This document shows, piece by piece, positions 11,743-11,839 of a stretch of DNA of 11,839 nucleotides (position 1 is the first letter of the stretch; the number at the start of each line of letters is the position of its first letter). The notes under the pieces were generated by a model. That model was not told the origin of the DNA, ran no database searches, and saw only the letters and a list, made by a program, of their open reading frames with translations. The stretch comes from Gemmatimonadota bacterium (GTDB lineage Bacteria > Gemmatimonadota > Gemmatimonadetes > Palauibacterales > Palauibacteraceae): NCBI GenBank assembly GCA_023554435.1, contig JAMJQV010000384.1:1-11839 (forward strand), given 5' to 3'. The translations under genes were made by a program, and so were the position numbers.

Positions 11743-11839
11743 CTGACTGTGGCAGCCGGCTGCTCCATGGGGGGGAGCACTCGCCCCTCGACCTCGCCCA
11801 CCCCCTCGATCCAGGCACGATACCTGTCTCCCGGAAGCA
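11739..11839 (-). CDS. C-terminal fragment, probably fumarylacetoacetate hydrolase family
   Basis: The last 32 codons of a leftward gene enter from the right edge and end at a TAG (11741-11739). The visible part begins LPGDRYRAWIEGVGEVEGRV and continues through a Pro-rich tail. The PGD-x5-IEGVG-x4-V pattern matches the last two strands of FAH-superfamily enzymes, where 'pGD...veIeGiG.l.N.v' is typical; these are metal-dependent hydrolases, decarboxylases and isomerases of aromatic and sugar catabolism. With only the C-terminus seen, the specific reaction cannot be assigned. The frame has no stop up to the edge, and codon use resembles that of neighbouring genes. It is convergent with the DCC gene and shares its final CTAG. 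Confidence 0.6.
   Translation of the reverse strand, partial: LPGDRYRAWIEGVGEVEGRVLPPMEQPAATVS

Overview
The window is a GC-rich, gene-dense bacterial chromosome segment. It carries nine essentially complete long genes, two gene fragments cut by the window edges, and two tiny membrane-protein genes. The lineage cannot be proved from sequence alone. The small lipoprotein (lipobox Cys followed by a GSDDPTGP linker and an 'NC...C' beta-rich domain) and a PqqD-like protein beside an OPT transporter are patterns I associate with Gemmatimonadota and related groups, so that is my best guess (inference). No rRNA, tRNA, CRISPR, insertion sequence or phage gene was seen.

Left part (1-4117). The 3' part of an L-lysine 6-aminotransferase gene (lat) runs rightward off the left edge and converges on a four-gene leftward operon. 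In transcription order that operon is an SQR-type flavin disulfide reductase, a DUF1641 protein, a TusE/DsrC-like sulfur-relay protein and a DsrE2-like protein. The first two genes are 2 nt apart and all four have good ribosome binding sites. The set suggests a reduced-sulfur or persulfide transfer module linked to the quinone pool. It lacks DsrAB, Hdr, TusA and rhodanese genes within the window, and its DsrC-like protein keeps only the penultimate cysteine.

Middle (4118-5187). A divergent spacer leads to a small secreted lipoprotein of unknown role. This gene converges, across a GC-rich hairpin, on the PqqD-like gene that ends the next leftward operon.

Right-centre (4783-11242), a peptide-use island. 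An OPT-family oligopeptide transporter is followed 14 nt later by the PqqD-like protein. Divergent from it is pepD (M20 aminoacyl-histidine dipeptidase), followed by two unlisted single-helix proteins of 39 and 26 residues. A long hairpin then separates these from a second, convergent OPT transporter. The simplest reading is uptake of oligopeptides by two transporters and cytosolic hydrolysis by PepD, with the tiny membrane proteins as possible accessory subunits (inference).

Right end (11269-11839). A DCC-family thiol-disulfide oxidoreductase gene reads rightward, starting almost back-to-back with the second OPT gene. It meets a leftward gene fragment whose 32 visible codons look like the C-terminus of a fumarylacetoacetate-hydrolase-family enzyme. 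Both stop codons lie in one CTAG tetranucleotide.
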